Source: Hyphococcus sp. (GTDB lineage: Bacteria > Pseudomonadota > Alphaproteobacteria > Caulobacterales > Parvularculaceae). Taken from it: a DNA stretch of 64,000 nucleotides. Below the pieces are notes generated by a model. That model did no database searches, was not told the origin of the DNA, and saw only the letters and a list, made by a program, of their open reading frames with translations. How positions within the stretch are numbered: position 1 is the stretch's first letter; each line of letters begins with the position of its first letter. The DNA lies in the NCBI GenBank assembly GCA_021776245.1, contig JAJFGF010000072.1:62001-126000 (forward strand), read 5' to 3'. This document shows positions 43,954-52,255 of this stretch, in pieces. A program made the position numbers and the translations under genes.

Positions 43954-46146
43954 ATGCGATCAGTTGGACATCCATCAGGTGAAATCTGCAGCCGCGCGAA
44001 AGGTGACCTGCGCGATTGCTTTCCGGCTTTCCTGACGCCGCCCTCTCTGATACTGTCAGCAGCATTGATCGGTAAACTTTTCATATTCCTGGTCGTTGGT
44101 GGTTTAGTTTTTGGGACCGCGAACGCCGCGCCTTATGTTTCAAACGAGACGCCTGCGCTCCCAGGCTTACTCCGCCCCTTCATATTTATTGCGCTCATCA
44201 TACTGCCAGGTGCGTGGATTGGTTTTTCGCCGCTGGCGCGGAGGCTCGATGTATGGATGCGGCTTTGTCTCTCTGTTGTTTTGTCGCCACTCGTGCTTTT
44301 CGCGCAGTTTTACATGTTGCGTCTTTTTGGTCTGCCGGTTGGCCTGCTGCCTTTTATCTTAACACTGATCAATGCGTCGGCAGGCTTTTTAATATTCAAG
44401 GCCCGCCGGGAATTTGTGTTGCCGGATAGAGTGACGTTTGTTGCAACTCTTGCTGTGTTGGCGTTGCCGCTCAGTTTCCTGGCCTATAGCTTCCATGACG
44501 AGACGGTATTGGTCTTGCGCGCGCATAATTGGTTACACTCCGACTTGGTCTATCAATTCCTGGCAGGCAAATTGCTGCCGGAAGAAATGGCGCTTGCCGG
44601 CGAAGTGACGGCCTACCCCTGGGCTGCGCACATCTACCAATCGATATTAAGTGCGACGTTGCACGTCGCGCCGTCATTGAGTTATGCGTTAACAAACATT
44701 GTCTGGTTGCTGGCGCTGTTTGGAATTGCGGCGCTGATTGCAAAGGAGTTCGGCGGGGGGCGCATCGCGCAAATCACGGCGCCGATTTGGGTGACATTCG
44801 CTGTCAACCCCGTGGGTCTTGGCATTCGTCAAGTGGCTCCGTTGTTCAACATTCGCGATATTGTTCCATGGGATTTAATTCTACCGATATTCGGCGATCC
44901 ACGATATACATCGGTTCTCCGAAAATATTACAACTTTAATCAGATGCCCTTTGCGTTCGCATTACTTGGGGCACTGACTTATTTGGCTATCGTTGAACGA
45001 CCGGATTTCGGCCCAAAGGCGCGTGGTGCGTTGATGGGGGCCGTTCTGATAAGCATGCTTGTCATCTATCCCCTCTTTCTACCCGTCGGATGCGGTATCA
45101 TCGGCGCACGCATCGTTGCGGTTTGGTTCAATCAGGATGCAAAAGCGCGCTCCAGCCGGCGAAGTGAGGCGGTGGCGCTTTTCATCGCAATGGCTGTCAC
45201 CTGCACGCTGGCGTTTCCATATCTTGAGATCATCCTTCAGGACCGTATAGGCGGCAGTGGGCCGCGCCTCGACTTTTCAATGTACCAGATCAAGAAAGTC
45301 GCCCACACGGGTTTCGCATTGATTCTGCCGGTTGCAGCGTTCGCATTCGTAGCAAGGCGGTTATGGCCTGGAATGCAGACGGCGCTCCTGGTCATCGGGC
45401 TTACAGCCGTCGGTCTGATTGCACTTCATATTTTCGTCCATATTCCCAATTGGCGCGGCGAATACAAATTTATCATGGCGGCAGCCGTTATCCTGACACC
45501 CTTTGTGGGCGTCGCGATTGAACCTTGGGTTGCGGCGTTACAAAAAAATGGTCGCATCACTGCAGTGTTTGCAGTTGCAGCAGCGAGTTTGGCGATCGCG
45601 ACGCCGTCATCAATCAGGCTGTTTACTGAATTTGGGTATGGGCCAGTCGAAAGGCCAGATGTCTTCATCGACGGCCTCGATCTTAGATACGCAGCGAGCG
45701 AACCGCTTGCGGGCGCGCTCGACACGATCCGCACCAGGACGCCTCCCTCGACGCTGATCGTTTTCGCCCAAAAGAAATACTACCTGCCGACCATTGCGCG
45801 TCGTACGGCGTTCACGCCTTACGATCAGTTTGAGGCGCTTGCGGGTGTTGGCTTTCCGATAAATTACATGCTGTTCAGCGTTAAAGGCTACGACACACAA
45901 AAAAGCGCCTACCGAGTGGCGAGCGTCACTAACCTCTATTTCGGCGACAATGACGATGTGCGGGCGGAGGCTCTCGGCGAAATGCTGGCGCTTGCACGAC
46001 CGGTAGCCATCATCATTAATCGTTCAACAGAGCAAGATCTCGAGGCCTGGTTAGGGACCACAAATGGCGCCGCCGCGATCCATGAGGACGACAGCCACGC
46101 CGTTTGGCTTGTCTATCCCAATGAGTTCGATCACAGCAGCCCATGA
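43954..46146 (+). CDS. Large polytopic membrane protein of unknown family
   Basis: A 730-residue protein with about 12 hydrophobic segments (first at about 35-55, last near 540-560) and a soluble C-terminal domain of about 170 residues. Between early segments lies a loop with FHDE, HSDLVYQFLAGK and YPWAAHIYQS, and a later one with NFNQMPFAF. The layout of many membrane segments, an acidic residue in the first loop and a terminal soluble domain resembles GT-C glycosyltransferases or other polyprenyl-linked sugar enzymes, but I do not recognise the family. Base use looks more AT-rich than its neighbours. It is flanked by sulfotransferase repeats and reads opposite to them. Confidence 0.6.
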   Translation: MRSVGHPSGEICSRAKGDLRDCFPAFLTPPSLILSAALIGKLFIFLVVGGLVFGTANAAPYVSNETPALPGLLRPFIFIALIILPGAWIGFSPLARRLDVWMRLCLSVVLSPLVLFAQFYMLRLFGLPVGLLPFILTLINASAGFLIFKARREFVLPDRVTFVATLAVLALPLSFLAYSFHDETVLVLRAHNWLHSDLVYQFLAGKLLPEEMALAGEVTAYPWAAHIYQSILSATLHVAPSLSYALTNIVWLLALFGIAALIAKEFGGGRIAQITAPIWVTFAVNPVGLGIRQVAPLFNIRDIVPWDLILPIFGDPRYTSVLRKYYNFNQMPFAFALLGALTYLAIVERPDFGPKARGALMGAVLISMLVIYPLFLPVGCGIIGARIVAVWFNQDAKARSSRRSEAVALFIAMAVTCTLAFPYLEIILQDRIGGSGPRLDFSMYQIKKVAHTGFALILPVAAFAFVARRLWPGMQTALLVIGLTAVGLIALHIFVHIPNWRGEYKFIMAAAVILTPFVGVAIEPWVAALQKNGRITAVFAVAAASLAIATPSSIRLFTEFGYGPVERPDVFIDGLDLRYAASEPLAGALDTIRTRTPPSTLIVFAQKKYYLPTIARRTAFTPYDQFEALAGVGFPINYMLFSVKGYDTQKSAYRVASVTNLYFGDNDDVRAEALGEMLALARPVAIIINRSTEQDLEAWLGTTNGAAAIHEDDSHAVWLVYPNEFDHSSP

Positions 46147-46449
46147 CAATCGCCCCCCTGGACCTGATGTCACTTTCTTCTCGATGCTCGATTTGTCGAA
46201 ACCGATCAGCGCGGACCTTCACTTCGTTGCGGCAAAATTGCGGATCAATAGATCGACAGAAAGCCTTCGCGCCGCAGTCGGCGATTTGAAGAACAATGCA
46301 ATTCTTTTCTTCGGCTATTTTTGGTTATCCATAATCTCGCGCGTTTAACACAAAGGATGCGAATCGCGGCCTCCATCGTTTGGCCAAAAACTCCAACGAC
46401 GCTCGCAAAAGTCCTACGGCAAAGTTACAGGGCCTTGTTTCATCAGAGT
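46147..46449. other. Gap between membrane gene and sulfotransferase
   Basis: About 300 bp. A plus-strand open frame with ATG 46184 and stop at 46346-46348 reads LDLSKPISADLHFVAAK and onward and ends in a hydrophobic segment, but no site, family or coupling supports it. No terminator-like hairpin was found between these convergent genes. Confidence 0.4.
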
Positions 46450-47502
46450 TTAGGACAACGTGCTGCGGCTGCGTTCTGTCATGGTCTGGTAAAGCTTGTG
46501 CGCAATGTCCAGACGCTCGAATGATGATTTTTCAGTATCGTCTTTGCGTCTTTCGCGAACCTCAAGGACGGCTGTCGGCTCGAGATCGAGGCGATCGAAC
46601 AGCCGGGCACTGACTTCCTCCGGCGCATCCGTAAAGCGCTCGTAGGAAAAGAACACCAGCTGGTCGCCCAATGCATCCGCCTGTCGCATCAAATAGGCAT
46701 ACGCGTCGATCCACAAATCGAGCCAGTAAGATAATTGACCCGGATCGCCATAGACTGAAGCGTCGGCGCCGTCGAACACCAAACGCCGTTGGTCGCCGCC
46801 AAATTCGTGATGCGCGAGCCAGCCCATATATTGCCGGGAAAAAACATCTTCAGCGTGGGTCTTTGTAAATTGCTTATGCTGGCGCAGGAGTGATTTTGCC
46901 TGATCGGCTGGTTCGCGAAACGGGATGAGGATTGTCGCATTCGGAAACGCGCTGAGGATCGAAGAAAGGCGCAGGATCGAATTATTGTTTTTTGAAAGAT
47001 ATCGCGACGCCGCATATCGTTTCAAGATCAGCGCAACATAAAGGCGAAACTCGGCAATCACATCATCATCGGCGATCATGGGACAAAGCTTGTCCGCGCC
47101 GATATAATCGGGGCCGCAATAGGTTCGCCAAAAAACTTCTTCCAGCGCCTCCGGGCTGTCATAGTCAACTTCTAATCCATCGCCATGGGCGCGCTCCCGT
47201 CGGGCCATGGATTTTTGAAAAGCGCCCGATATGCCGCGCCAAAAATTTGGCGCCATCACCAGCGGCATATCGCGATAGGTAAGCGATGCGAAAGCGCCCG
47301 TGTCATGGAGCATGCGCATCAACAGCGTAGTGCCTGATCGCGCCAGACCAGATACAAAAACATGGGCGCCATCTGTCGCATCAGCACAGTCACGGCCATG
47401 CATCGCTTTTTCAATATCGAAAAACATTTCCGGCGTTGCGCGGCCCGAAAGCGCTATTTTATGAAACAGGCGCGCCCCTGCGCCATATCCTTCAGGAGAC
47501 AA
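46450..47502 (-). CDS. Sulfotransferase
   Basis: A 350-residue PAPS-dependent sulfotransferase. The 5'-phosphosulfate-binding loop is VFVSGLARSGTTLLMRML (about 48-65), and the 3'-phosphate-binding region is seen near NATILIPFREPADQAKSLL. It would add sulfate to a carbohydrate or lipid acceptor; the acceptor is unknown. It starts at a TTG that overlaps the upstream membrane gene by 11 bases. It is the last gene of a four-gene minus-strand operon headed by an arylsulfotransferase-like protein. Its 3' end is duplicated at 43298-43650. Confidence 0.85.
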   Translation of the reverse strand: MSPEGYGAGARLFHKIALSGRATPEMFFDIEKAMHGRDCADATDGAHVFVSGLARSGTTLLMRMLHDTGAFASLTYRDMPLVMAPNFWRGISGAFQKSMARRERAHGDGLEVDYDSPEALEEVFWRTYCGPDYIGADKLCPMIADDDVIAEFRLYVALILKRYAASRYLSKNNNSILRLSSILSAFPNATILIPFREPADQAKSLLRQHKQFTKTHAEDVFSRQYMGWLAHHEFGGDQRRLVFDGADASVYGDPGQLSYWLDLWIDAYAYLMRQADALGDQLVFFSYERFTDAPEEVSARLFDRLDLEPTAVLEVRERRKDDTEKSSFERLDIAHKLYQTMTERSRSTLS

Positions 47503-47860
47503 AACGAAGTCTCACAAAAGCATAGGCAGCAGCCACAGTGACGCTAAGAACCATACCGGGAATCGAAACGAAAAGGCTCATGAGCGGCACATTCACCAAC
47601 TGCGAGATCGCAAGGGCAACCAAAACCGGCGCAAAAGCCAGCGCGATCATCGCGCTAAGCCGCAATGTCTGCAGAAAAAGGGCGCCCGCATAGGCAGGCA
47701 GAACTCGTTCTTTCCAATGGTCGGATATTTTGTCGGCGCGGATCAGGATCGCTGATTTCGCCGCAATCACTGATGACCGGCGCACGCTGTCAATAATCGG
47801 CAGGCGGATGAATAACTCGGCGACTATAAATGTTGAGACGATTAAAAGAGCGAAAGCCAT
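47492..47860 (-). CDS. Small integral membrane protein of the sulfotransferase operon
   Basis: A 122-residue protein with an N-terminal hydrophobic segment (about 1-20) and two or three more (about 62-85 and 90-115). In between is an amphipathic stretch with SVRRSSVIAAKSAILIRADKISDHWKERVLPAYA. I do not recognise the family. It is 10 bp downstream of the YTGPGLGAA protein gene and overlaps the sulfotransferase by 11 bases, so it is tightly linked with both. Confidence 0.6.
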   Translation of the reverse strand: MAFALLIVSTFIVAELFIRLPIIDSVRRSSVIAAKSAILIRADKISDHWKERVLPAYAGALFLQTLRLSAMIALAFAPVLVALAISQLVNVPLMSLFVSIPGMVLSVTVAAAYAFVRLRFVS

Positions 47861-47870
47861 AATGGTGGTT

Positions 47871-48158
47871 TCATTTCACAGCCTCGCCTGAGGCTGCGTC
47901 CTCCGGGTCAGCTTTTTTTAACGTCGCTATATCATCGCTCGAATTCGTTGCAGCGCTGTGCGCCCGTGATTTTTTGCGATTCTTCAACAGCCGTTTTACC
48001 GGATACCAGATCACGGCAAACAGCGCGACAAAGATCGAGGTAAAGAAACCAACGACAATGGCAATGGTCGCCGCCCCGAGCCCTGGGCCCGTATAGGCGA
48101 GCGCCGGTTCGCTTGCCATCGCCGCAATTATTATCGATATGACAAAGAGCTTTTTCAT
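47871..48158 (-). CDS. Small membrane protein with YTGPGLGAA motif
   Basis: A 95-residue protein with a signal-like first segment (about 3-18, cleaved near ALAYTG), then YTGPGLGAATIAIVVGFFTSIFVALFAVIWYPVKRLLKNRKKS, a single membrane anchor with a basic stop-transfer. A charged, Asp/Ala-rich tail of about 30 residues follows. Proteins with the YTGPG-G motif are seen beside sugar- or sulfate-modifying genes in other proteobacteria (recalled, not checked here). The start at 48158 has AGG upstream; the frame extends further to 48245 but without the signal feature. Confidence 0.6.
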   Translation of the reverse strand: MKKLFVISIIIAAMASEPALAYTGPGLGAATIAIVVGFFTSIFVALFAVIWYPVKRLLKNRKKSRAHSAATNSSDDIATLKKADPEDAASGEAVK

Positions 48159-48229
48159 TTGAGCCTGCGCCTTTCTTGAATTGAACACCACATCCATTTG
48201 ACCAATCACATTTTCTCTTCCCTTTATTG

Positions 48230-49606
48230 TCAAACAGATTCGCAATCAAGATTTGCCAGCCTTGTACGCAGCCCATCCGCAGTGTCTGCGGATAGATATC
48301 TGGACCATTGGACATGGTACACTTGCTGGTCGCTCGCTCGGTTGACGTAACGCCATCGAATATCTCCATCAGAGTTCATGGCGAGAATTCGTCCAAAGTT
48401 CTGCTCTTCAACAAACACATCGCCATTAGGAAGGATCTCGCTCAACCCGTCGGTAATTGTTCTGACTTCATGACGGCGGAGGCCTTCGCTGTAGGAAGAT
48501 CGCACCTGATCACTTTCGAAATCATATATGAGTATTTCATTTGAGCCCAGAACATATTCGCCGCCGGGAGCCGCAGCAGTATGATTGTTGAAAATGCTTA
48601 TCTCGTGATTGCTCACGATGTCGACATCATGTTGGGCCATCCACGGACCGTGCTTGCGCCACAAGACCTCATTTGTGGACGGACGATACAGGATCACGGT
48701 GGAGCGATTTCGCAGGCTGAGAAACACATCACCGCGAAGCCAATATTGACCATCCTCCAAAACGGGCTGGATGTCGTTCAAATGCAACGGGTCTGCCATA
48801 TAGTCGTCGCCAGTATAAACCAGATATTCCAATCCGTTGTCGATCAGCAGTTGGCCAACCGATTTTTCGAAGAGAACCTCGCCATCCGGCGATATTTTCG
48901 CTATCGCGTTGTCCGAAAACGCCGCCGACGTCAGCGCGATTGAGGACGGCACAAGGTTTTTCGGCACCCAATAATTCCCGTTCGGACCGCGTTCGATAGA
49001 ATGATGAAAAATGCCGTCGAGCGCCCACTCGATCCGAGAGCAAGCGTCTACCTTAACAAACGGCGTTCCCATACCCTGAAAGGCGAGATGGCCATCCTCT
49101 CCGACCTCGGGATGAGTAATCATGTATCTCCCGGCATGATGATCGCGCGCATGATTGACTTCCGTCACGCTCAAATTTGATAGCGCGTTGATAGCATCGA
49201 AGTCCGGCGCGTATTTATGAATGACATCTCCACTGTCTACATCAATCAATTCGACAACAGACCGGCCAATATCACCATCATAGCGTGAGAGGACGAGGAG
49301 GCCGCCTGTGGGCCCCGCGGCGTTGATGATTTCAAAACCGGCTTGTCCCTCGAAACGCTGTTGCCGCGTTATTTGCGGGTGGGCGCCTTTGAAAACTTCA
49401 TTTACGACATGGCGCGTATCGGCTGGGATTCTCGCAATTCTCAGTGAAGCATCCGCAACCGGATTCGAGCGATAGGGGTCATTTGCCGCAAACTCGACCA
49501 AAGCGCCAAAACCAACAACACCAAAGATTGCAATAATCACCAGCAAGCCGAGTTGCCAGTTCTCGAACGCAATTCGCCGTTGCTTGAGAAAAAACTCTTT
49601 TATCAT
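48230..49606 (-). CDS. Arylsulfotransferase-like (ASST family) exported protein
   Basis: A 458-residue protein with an N-terminal membrane anchor (about 18-40). The rest is a beta-propeller-like fold typical of the arylsulfotransferase families: GLLVLSRYDG, HLAFQGMGTPFVKVD, IEWALDGIFHHSIERGPNGNYWVP, and QHDVDIVSNHEISIFNNH. In ASST enzymes a His in such an HHS/HHD motif forms the sulfo-histidine intermediate and PAPS is not used. Whether this one is active is not certain. GGGGA lies 6 bases before ATG 49606; an ATG two codons earlier is possible. It is the first gene of the four-gene sulfation-type operon. Confidence 0.75.
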   Translation of the reverse strand: MIKEFFLKQRRIAFENWQLGLLVIIAIFGVVGFGALVEFAANDPYRSNPVADASLRIARIPADTRHVVNEVFKGAHPQITRQQRFEGQAGFEIINAAGPTGGLLVLSRYDGDIGRSVVELIDVDSGDVIHKYAPDFDAINALSNLSVTEVNHARDHHAGRYMITHPEVGEDGHLAFQGMGTPFVKVDACSRIEWALDGIFHHSIERGPNGNYWVPKNLVPSSIALTSAAFSDNAIAKISPDGEVLFEKSVGQLLIDNGLEYLVYTGDDYMADPLHLNDIQPVLEDGQYWLRGDVFLSLRNRSTVILYRPSTNEVLWRKHGPWMAQHDVDIVSNHEISIFNNHTAAAPGGEYVLGSNEILIYDFESDQVRSSYSEGLRRHEVRTITDGLSEILPNGDVFVEEQNFGRILAMNSDGDIRWRYVNRASDQQVYHVQWSRYLSADTADGLRTRLANLDCESV

Positions 49607-49893
49607 TCGCATTCCCCGGACATCCGCTCAGCGTCAACGTTTACAGCCCACACACAACGGTACAACCAAATACTCCCTCCAACCCAATGAAATTATAGCA
49701 CCGGGGCGGATCCAAAACCATTTTTCCACTCCGAATTTATTGTTATTGTCACAACAGCTTGCAATTCAGTCGCAACAGCATTTGGCCGGGTTCCGCTGAT
49801 GGTTGTTTATCCAGCCCGAGATTCCCCATACGCTGTATATTGCTCGCTGTTCGCGAGCCTTTCCGTTCCCACCGCATGAGCTAGAATATCGTC
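49607..49893. other. Divergent intergenic region
   Basis: A 287-bp region between the arylsulfotransferase-like and VWA genes, with AT-rich blocks at 49690-49760 (for example TTATTGTTATTGTCACAAC) that are likely to hold promoters for both directions. No palindromic operator stands out. Confidence 0.4.
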
Positions 49894-51069
49894 ATGTTTA
49901 CAAAATTCTTTCATGAGTTGAAATCGGCGGGCCTGCCCGTGTCTCTGCGCGAATATTTGACCCTGATGGAGGCGATGGAAGCTGACCTCGCTGGCCGCAA
50001 GGTCGAAGACTTCTATTACCTGTCGCGTTCCACACTCGTCAAAGATGAGCGCAATCTCGATAAATTCGACCGTGTCTTCGCCCATGTTTTCAAGGGCATT
50101 GAAAGCGCGCCTGACGGCGTCACAGCTGAAATTCCAGAAGAATGGTTAAAGCTTCTGACAGAACGCTACTTCACCGATGAAGAAAAGCGGGAGATAGAGG
50201 CCCTCGGCGGCTGGGACAAGCTGATGGAAACGCTGAAGAAGCGCCTCGACGAACAGGAAAAACGCCACCAGGGCGGCAGCAAATGGATTGGCACAGGCGG
50301 AACGTCGCCCTATGGGTCAGGCGGGTATAATCCCGAAGGCGTACGCATCGGTAATCAGGGCAAACGCCAGGGTCGCGCCGTCAAAGTCTGGGAAAAACGC
50401 GACTATAAAAACCTCGACGATCAGGTCGAGCTGGGCACCAGGAATATCAAAGTCGCATTGCGGCGCCTGCGCCGCTTTGCGCGCCAGGGCGCCCCGGACG
50501 AATTTGACCTCGACGAGACGATCGACGCCACCGCGCGCGCTGGTTATCTTGATATAAAAATGCGCCCGGAGCGGCGCAATACAATAAAGGTCTTGTTGTT
50601 TTTCGACGCTGGCGGATCAATGGATCCATTCATCCGTCTTTGTGAGGAGTTATTTTCCGCGGCGCGATCGGAATTCAAACATATGGAATATTTCTACTTC
50701 CACAATTGCCTTTACGATTATGTATGGAAGGACAATCGCCGCCGCTGGACTGAAAAAATTCCTACATGGGAGGTGATGCACAAATATCCCCATGACTATA
50801 AAGTGATTTTTGTCGGTGACGCATCGATGTCGCCTTATGAAATTACGGTGCCAGGCGGATCAGTCGAATATTTCAATGAAGAACCCGGCGCTCTTTGGAT
50901 CAAGCGCTTGACGGATATTTATGAAAGCGTCGTGTGGCTTAATCCCGTGCGCCGAGACAGTTGGGATTATGTGCCTTCGACCCAGCTGATCCGGGAACTC
51001 ATTGGCGATCGCATGTTCCCGCTGTCTGTTTCCGGCATCGAAAAAGCGATGGCGGAATTGAAGCGCTAA
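49894..51069 (+). CDS. CoxE-like VWA-domain protein
   Basis: A 391-residue protein of the CoxE/DUF58-related VWA group. The N-terminal half is helical (GLPVSLREYLTLMEAMEADL), a Gly-rich middle (GTGGTSPYGSGGYNPEGVRIG) follows, and the C-terminal half is a VWA domain with the MIDAS sequence DAGGSMD (about 245-251), close to the DxSxS/DGSGSM type. In relatives a MoxR-type AAA ATPase gene lies directly upstream and acts with it as a chaperone pair for cofactor insertion into target proteins; here no such gene is in the 280 bp upstream or beyond. The start ATG has a weak ribosome site. Confidence 0.85.
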   Translation: MFTKFFHELKSAGLPVSLREYLTLMEAMEADLAGRKVEDFYYLSRSTLVKDERNLDKFDRVFAHVFKGIESAPDGVTAEIPEEWLKLLTERYFTDEEKREIEALGGWDKLMETLKKRLDEQEKRHQGGSKWIGTGGTSPYGSGGYNPEGVRIGNQGKRQGRAVKVWEKRDYKNLDDQVELGTRNIKVALRRLRRFARQGAPDEFDLDETIDATARAGYLDIKMRPERRNTIKVLLFFDAGGSMDPFIRLCEELFSAARSEFKHMEYFYFHNCLYDYVWKDNRRRWTEKIPTWEVMHKYPHDYKVIFVGDASMSPYEITVPGGSVEYFNEEPGALWIKRLTDIYESVVWLNPVRRDSWDYVPSTQLIRELIGDRMFPLSVSGIEKAMAELKR

Positions 51070-51265
51070 ATTGGCTCAATGTCATGAAGTGTGAGCGGGC
51101 GTGACAACGTCATAGCATGGGCGCCGGGCGAAAACACAACAATGCGGACAGAATGCACTGTTTTAGTAACTGCAAATGCGGTCCACGATCATTTTCCCTG
51201 CTGAACGCAAAATGCAAATAACCTGAATCGGCATTTTGCTTTGTGTTCCTGTTTTTCGCATGGTG

Positions 51266-51345
51266 CTTCCGAAAGTTTGGCGGTGAACCGCCAGACAGTT
51301 TCCGTCGAAAGCCTCGCTTTCGACCTCGCATCATGTGCTAGGCGC
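51266..51345 (-). repeat. Dispersed double-hairpin repeat, inverted copy
   Basis: Related to 5301-5375 but in the opposite orientation: stems at 51304-51312 with 51316-51324 (perfect) and 51276-51283 with 51288-51295 (one G-U). It overlaps the stop codon of the HPt gene by a few bases, so it is again placed right at a gene's 3' end. Confidence 0.75.
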
Positions 51346-51688
51346 AGTCTCGTAATTCTTTTGCCGCGCCGATTGTTGCGTGAAGTTTTTGCCGGATGGA
51401 GATCAGCAGCGCGGAACGCGTCTCGCGCTTTCCCGGAACCCCGCCAATTACATCTTCGGCTTCTTCGCATAGGGCGCCAAGGTCCCAGGCGCCGACGCCG
51501 CGCGCTGCGCCCTTCAATGTGTGAGCAGTGGTCCTCCAGCCTTCGTCGGTCTGGGCGGCGTCAAACTGGGCCATCAGCTTGGCCGCCTGTTCGACGAAAA
51601 TTGTCAGGATTTCATCGCGCAATGCATCGTCGCCGACGACATATTTCTCAAGATGATCCCAATCAATCAACAGGTTTTTTTTTGTCAT
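51338..51688 (-). CDS. HPt-domain phosphotransfer protein
   Basis: A 116-residue single-domain histidine phosphotransfer protein. The phosphorylated histidine is His56 in TAHTLKGAARGVGA, the standard HxLKGxAxxxG motif; flanking sequence is helical as needed for a four-helix bundle. It has no partner gene adjacent, but it could accept phosphate from the receiver of the hybrid kinase at 40733-42943, which lacks its own HPt. Its 3' end runs into a dispersed repeat. Confidence 0.9.
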   Translation of the reverse strand: MTKKNLLIDWDHLEKYVVGDDALRDEILTIFVEQAAKLMAQFDAAQTDEGWRTTAHTLKGAARGVGAWDLGALCEEAEDVIGGVPGKRETRSALLISIRQKLHATIGAAKELRDCA

Positions 51689-51789
51689 GCTTGCACCGCT
51701 ATCGCTTCCGCCCTCTTTTCTTGGTTCTAGGGACCAATCGCTGCAAGTTTCTTAAAATTTTATCAGTCTTGGTAAACGGGGCATTAACG

Positions 51790-51823
51790 AAACGCCGCTT
51801 TCCCATTCAGAAAAGCGGCGTTT
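51790..51823 (-). terminator. Intrinsic-terminator-like hairpin
   Basis: A 12-bp stem, AAACGCCGCTTT (51790-51801) with AAAGCGGCGTTT (51812-51823), and a 10-base loop. On the minus strand it lies 40 bases after the stop of the acidic protein gene (51863) and is followed by TTTCGTTAA. On the plus strand it is followed by a T-rich tract as well, so it may work both ways. Confidence 0.7.
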
Positions 51824-51862
51824 GTATTGTTTGTTGCACTAGCAATAAGGCGCAACCTGTTT

Positions 51863-52255
51863 TTATTGGTCAGGTTCGTCTTCAGCTGCATCGGCAGCAG
51901 CGTCTTCAGCCTCTTCGACGACTTCCTCTATTGCGTCCGCGGCATCGTCGGCAGCATCATCCAGGGCAGCCCCGGCGGCATCCGCCGCGTCCGTTGCTTC
52001 TTCGGCGACAGCGTCAGCAGCGTCTTCGACCGCATCCATTGCTCCATCAGCAGCCTCGCCAACTGCCGCGGCGCCATCATCAACAAGATCAGACGCCATA
52101 TCGCCAGCGTCGCCGGCCGCATCAACAGCATCTTCAGCCGTTGATTCCGCAGCCTCTTCTGCCGCAGTAACGTCAGTCTCGCCATTTTTGGTAAGTGTTG
52201 TAAGTCCATAAATTACAGCCAACGCGACTGCGATGACCAGCAGGATCCTAAGCAT
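51863..52255 (-). CDS. Acidic Ala/Asp/Glu-rich protein with N-terminal anchor
   Basis: A 130-residue protein. A hydrophobic N-terminus (LRILLVIAVALAVIYGLTTL) acts as a signal or anchor. The remaining 105 residues are almost only Ala, Asp, Glu, Gly, Val and a few others, in irregular repeats of type D(A/D)A(A/D)DA(A/V)(D/E), with no Lys or Arg after residue 23. It would be an extended or helical, strongly negative tail in the periplasm. No enzyme family. AAGGAAGGGG precedes the ATG. A strong hairpin follows the stop, so it is a single-gene transcript. Confidence 0.75.
   Translation of the reverse strand: MLRILLVIAVALAVIYGLTTLTKNGETDVTAAEEAAESTAEDAVDAAGDAGDMASDLVDDGAAAVGEAADGAMDAVEDAADAVAEEATDAADAAGAALDDAADDAADAIEEVVEEAEDAAADAAEDEPDQ

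Noticed and set aside
43651-44065. N-terminal half of the truncated sulfotransferase as a real coding sequence
   Set aside because: The frame is open, but the residues bear no similarity to sulfotransferases and the homology ends sharply at 43650.
46184-46348. Small plus-strand frame after the polytopic membrane gene
   Set aside because: No family or coupling; cannot be told from chance.
51241-52170. Plus-strand 309-codon open frame across the HPt and acidic protein genes
   Set aside because: It runs antisense to two well-supported genes and its second half is only the reverse of the Asp/Ala repeat, giving His/Arg/Gln/Pro-rich low-complexity sequence.
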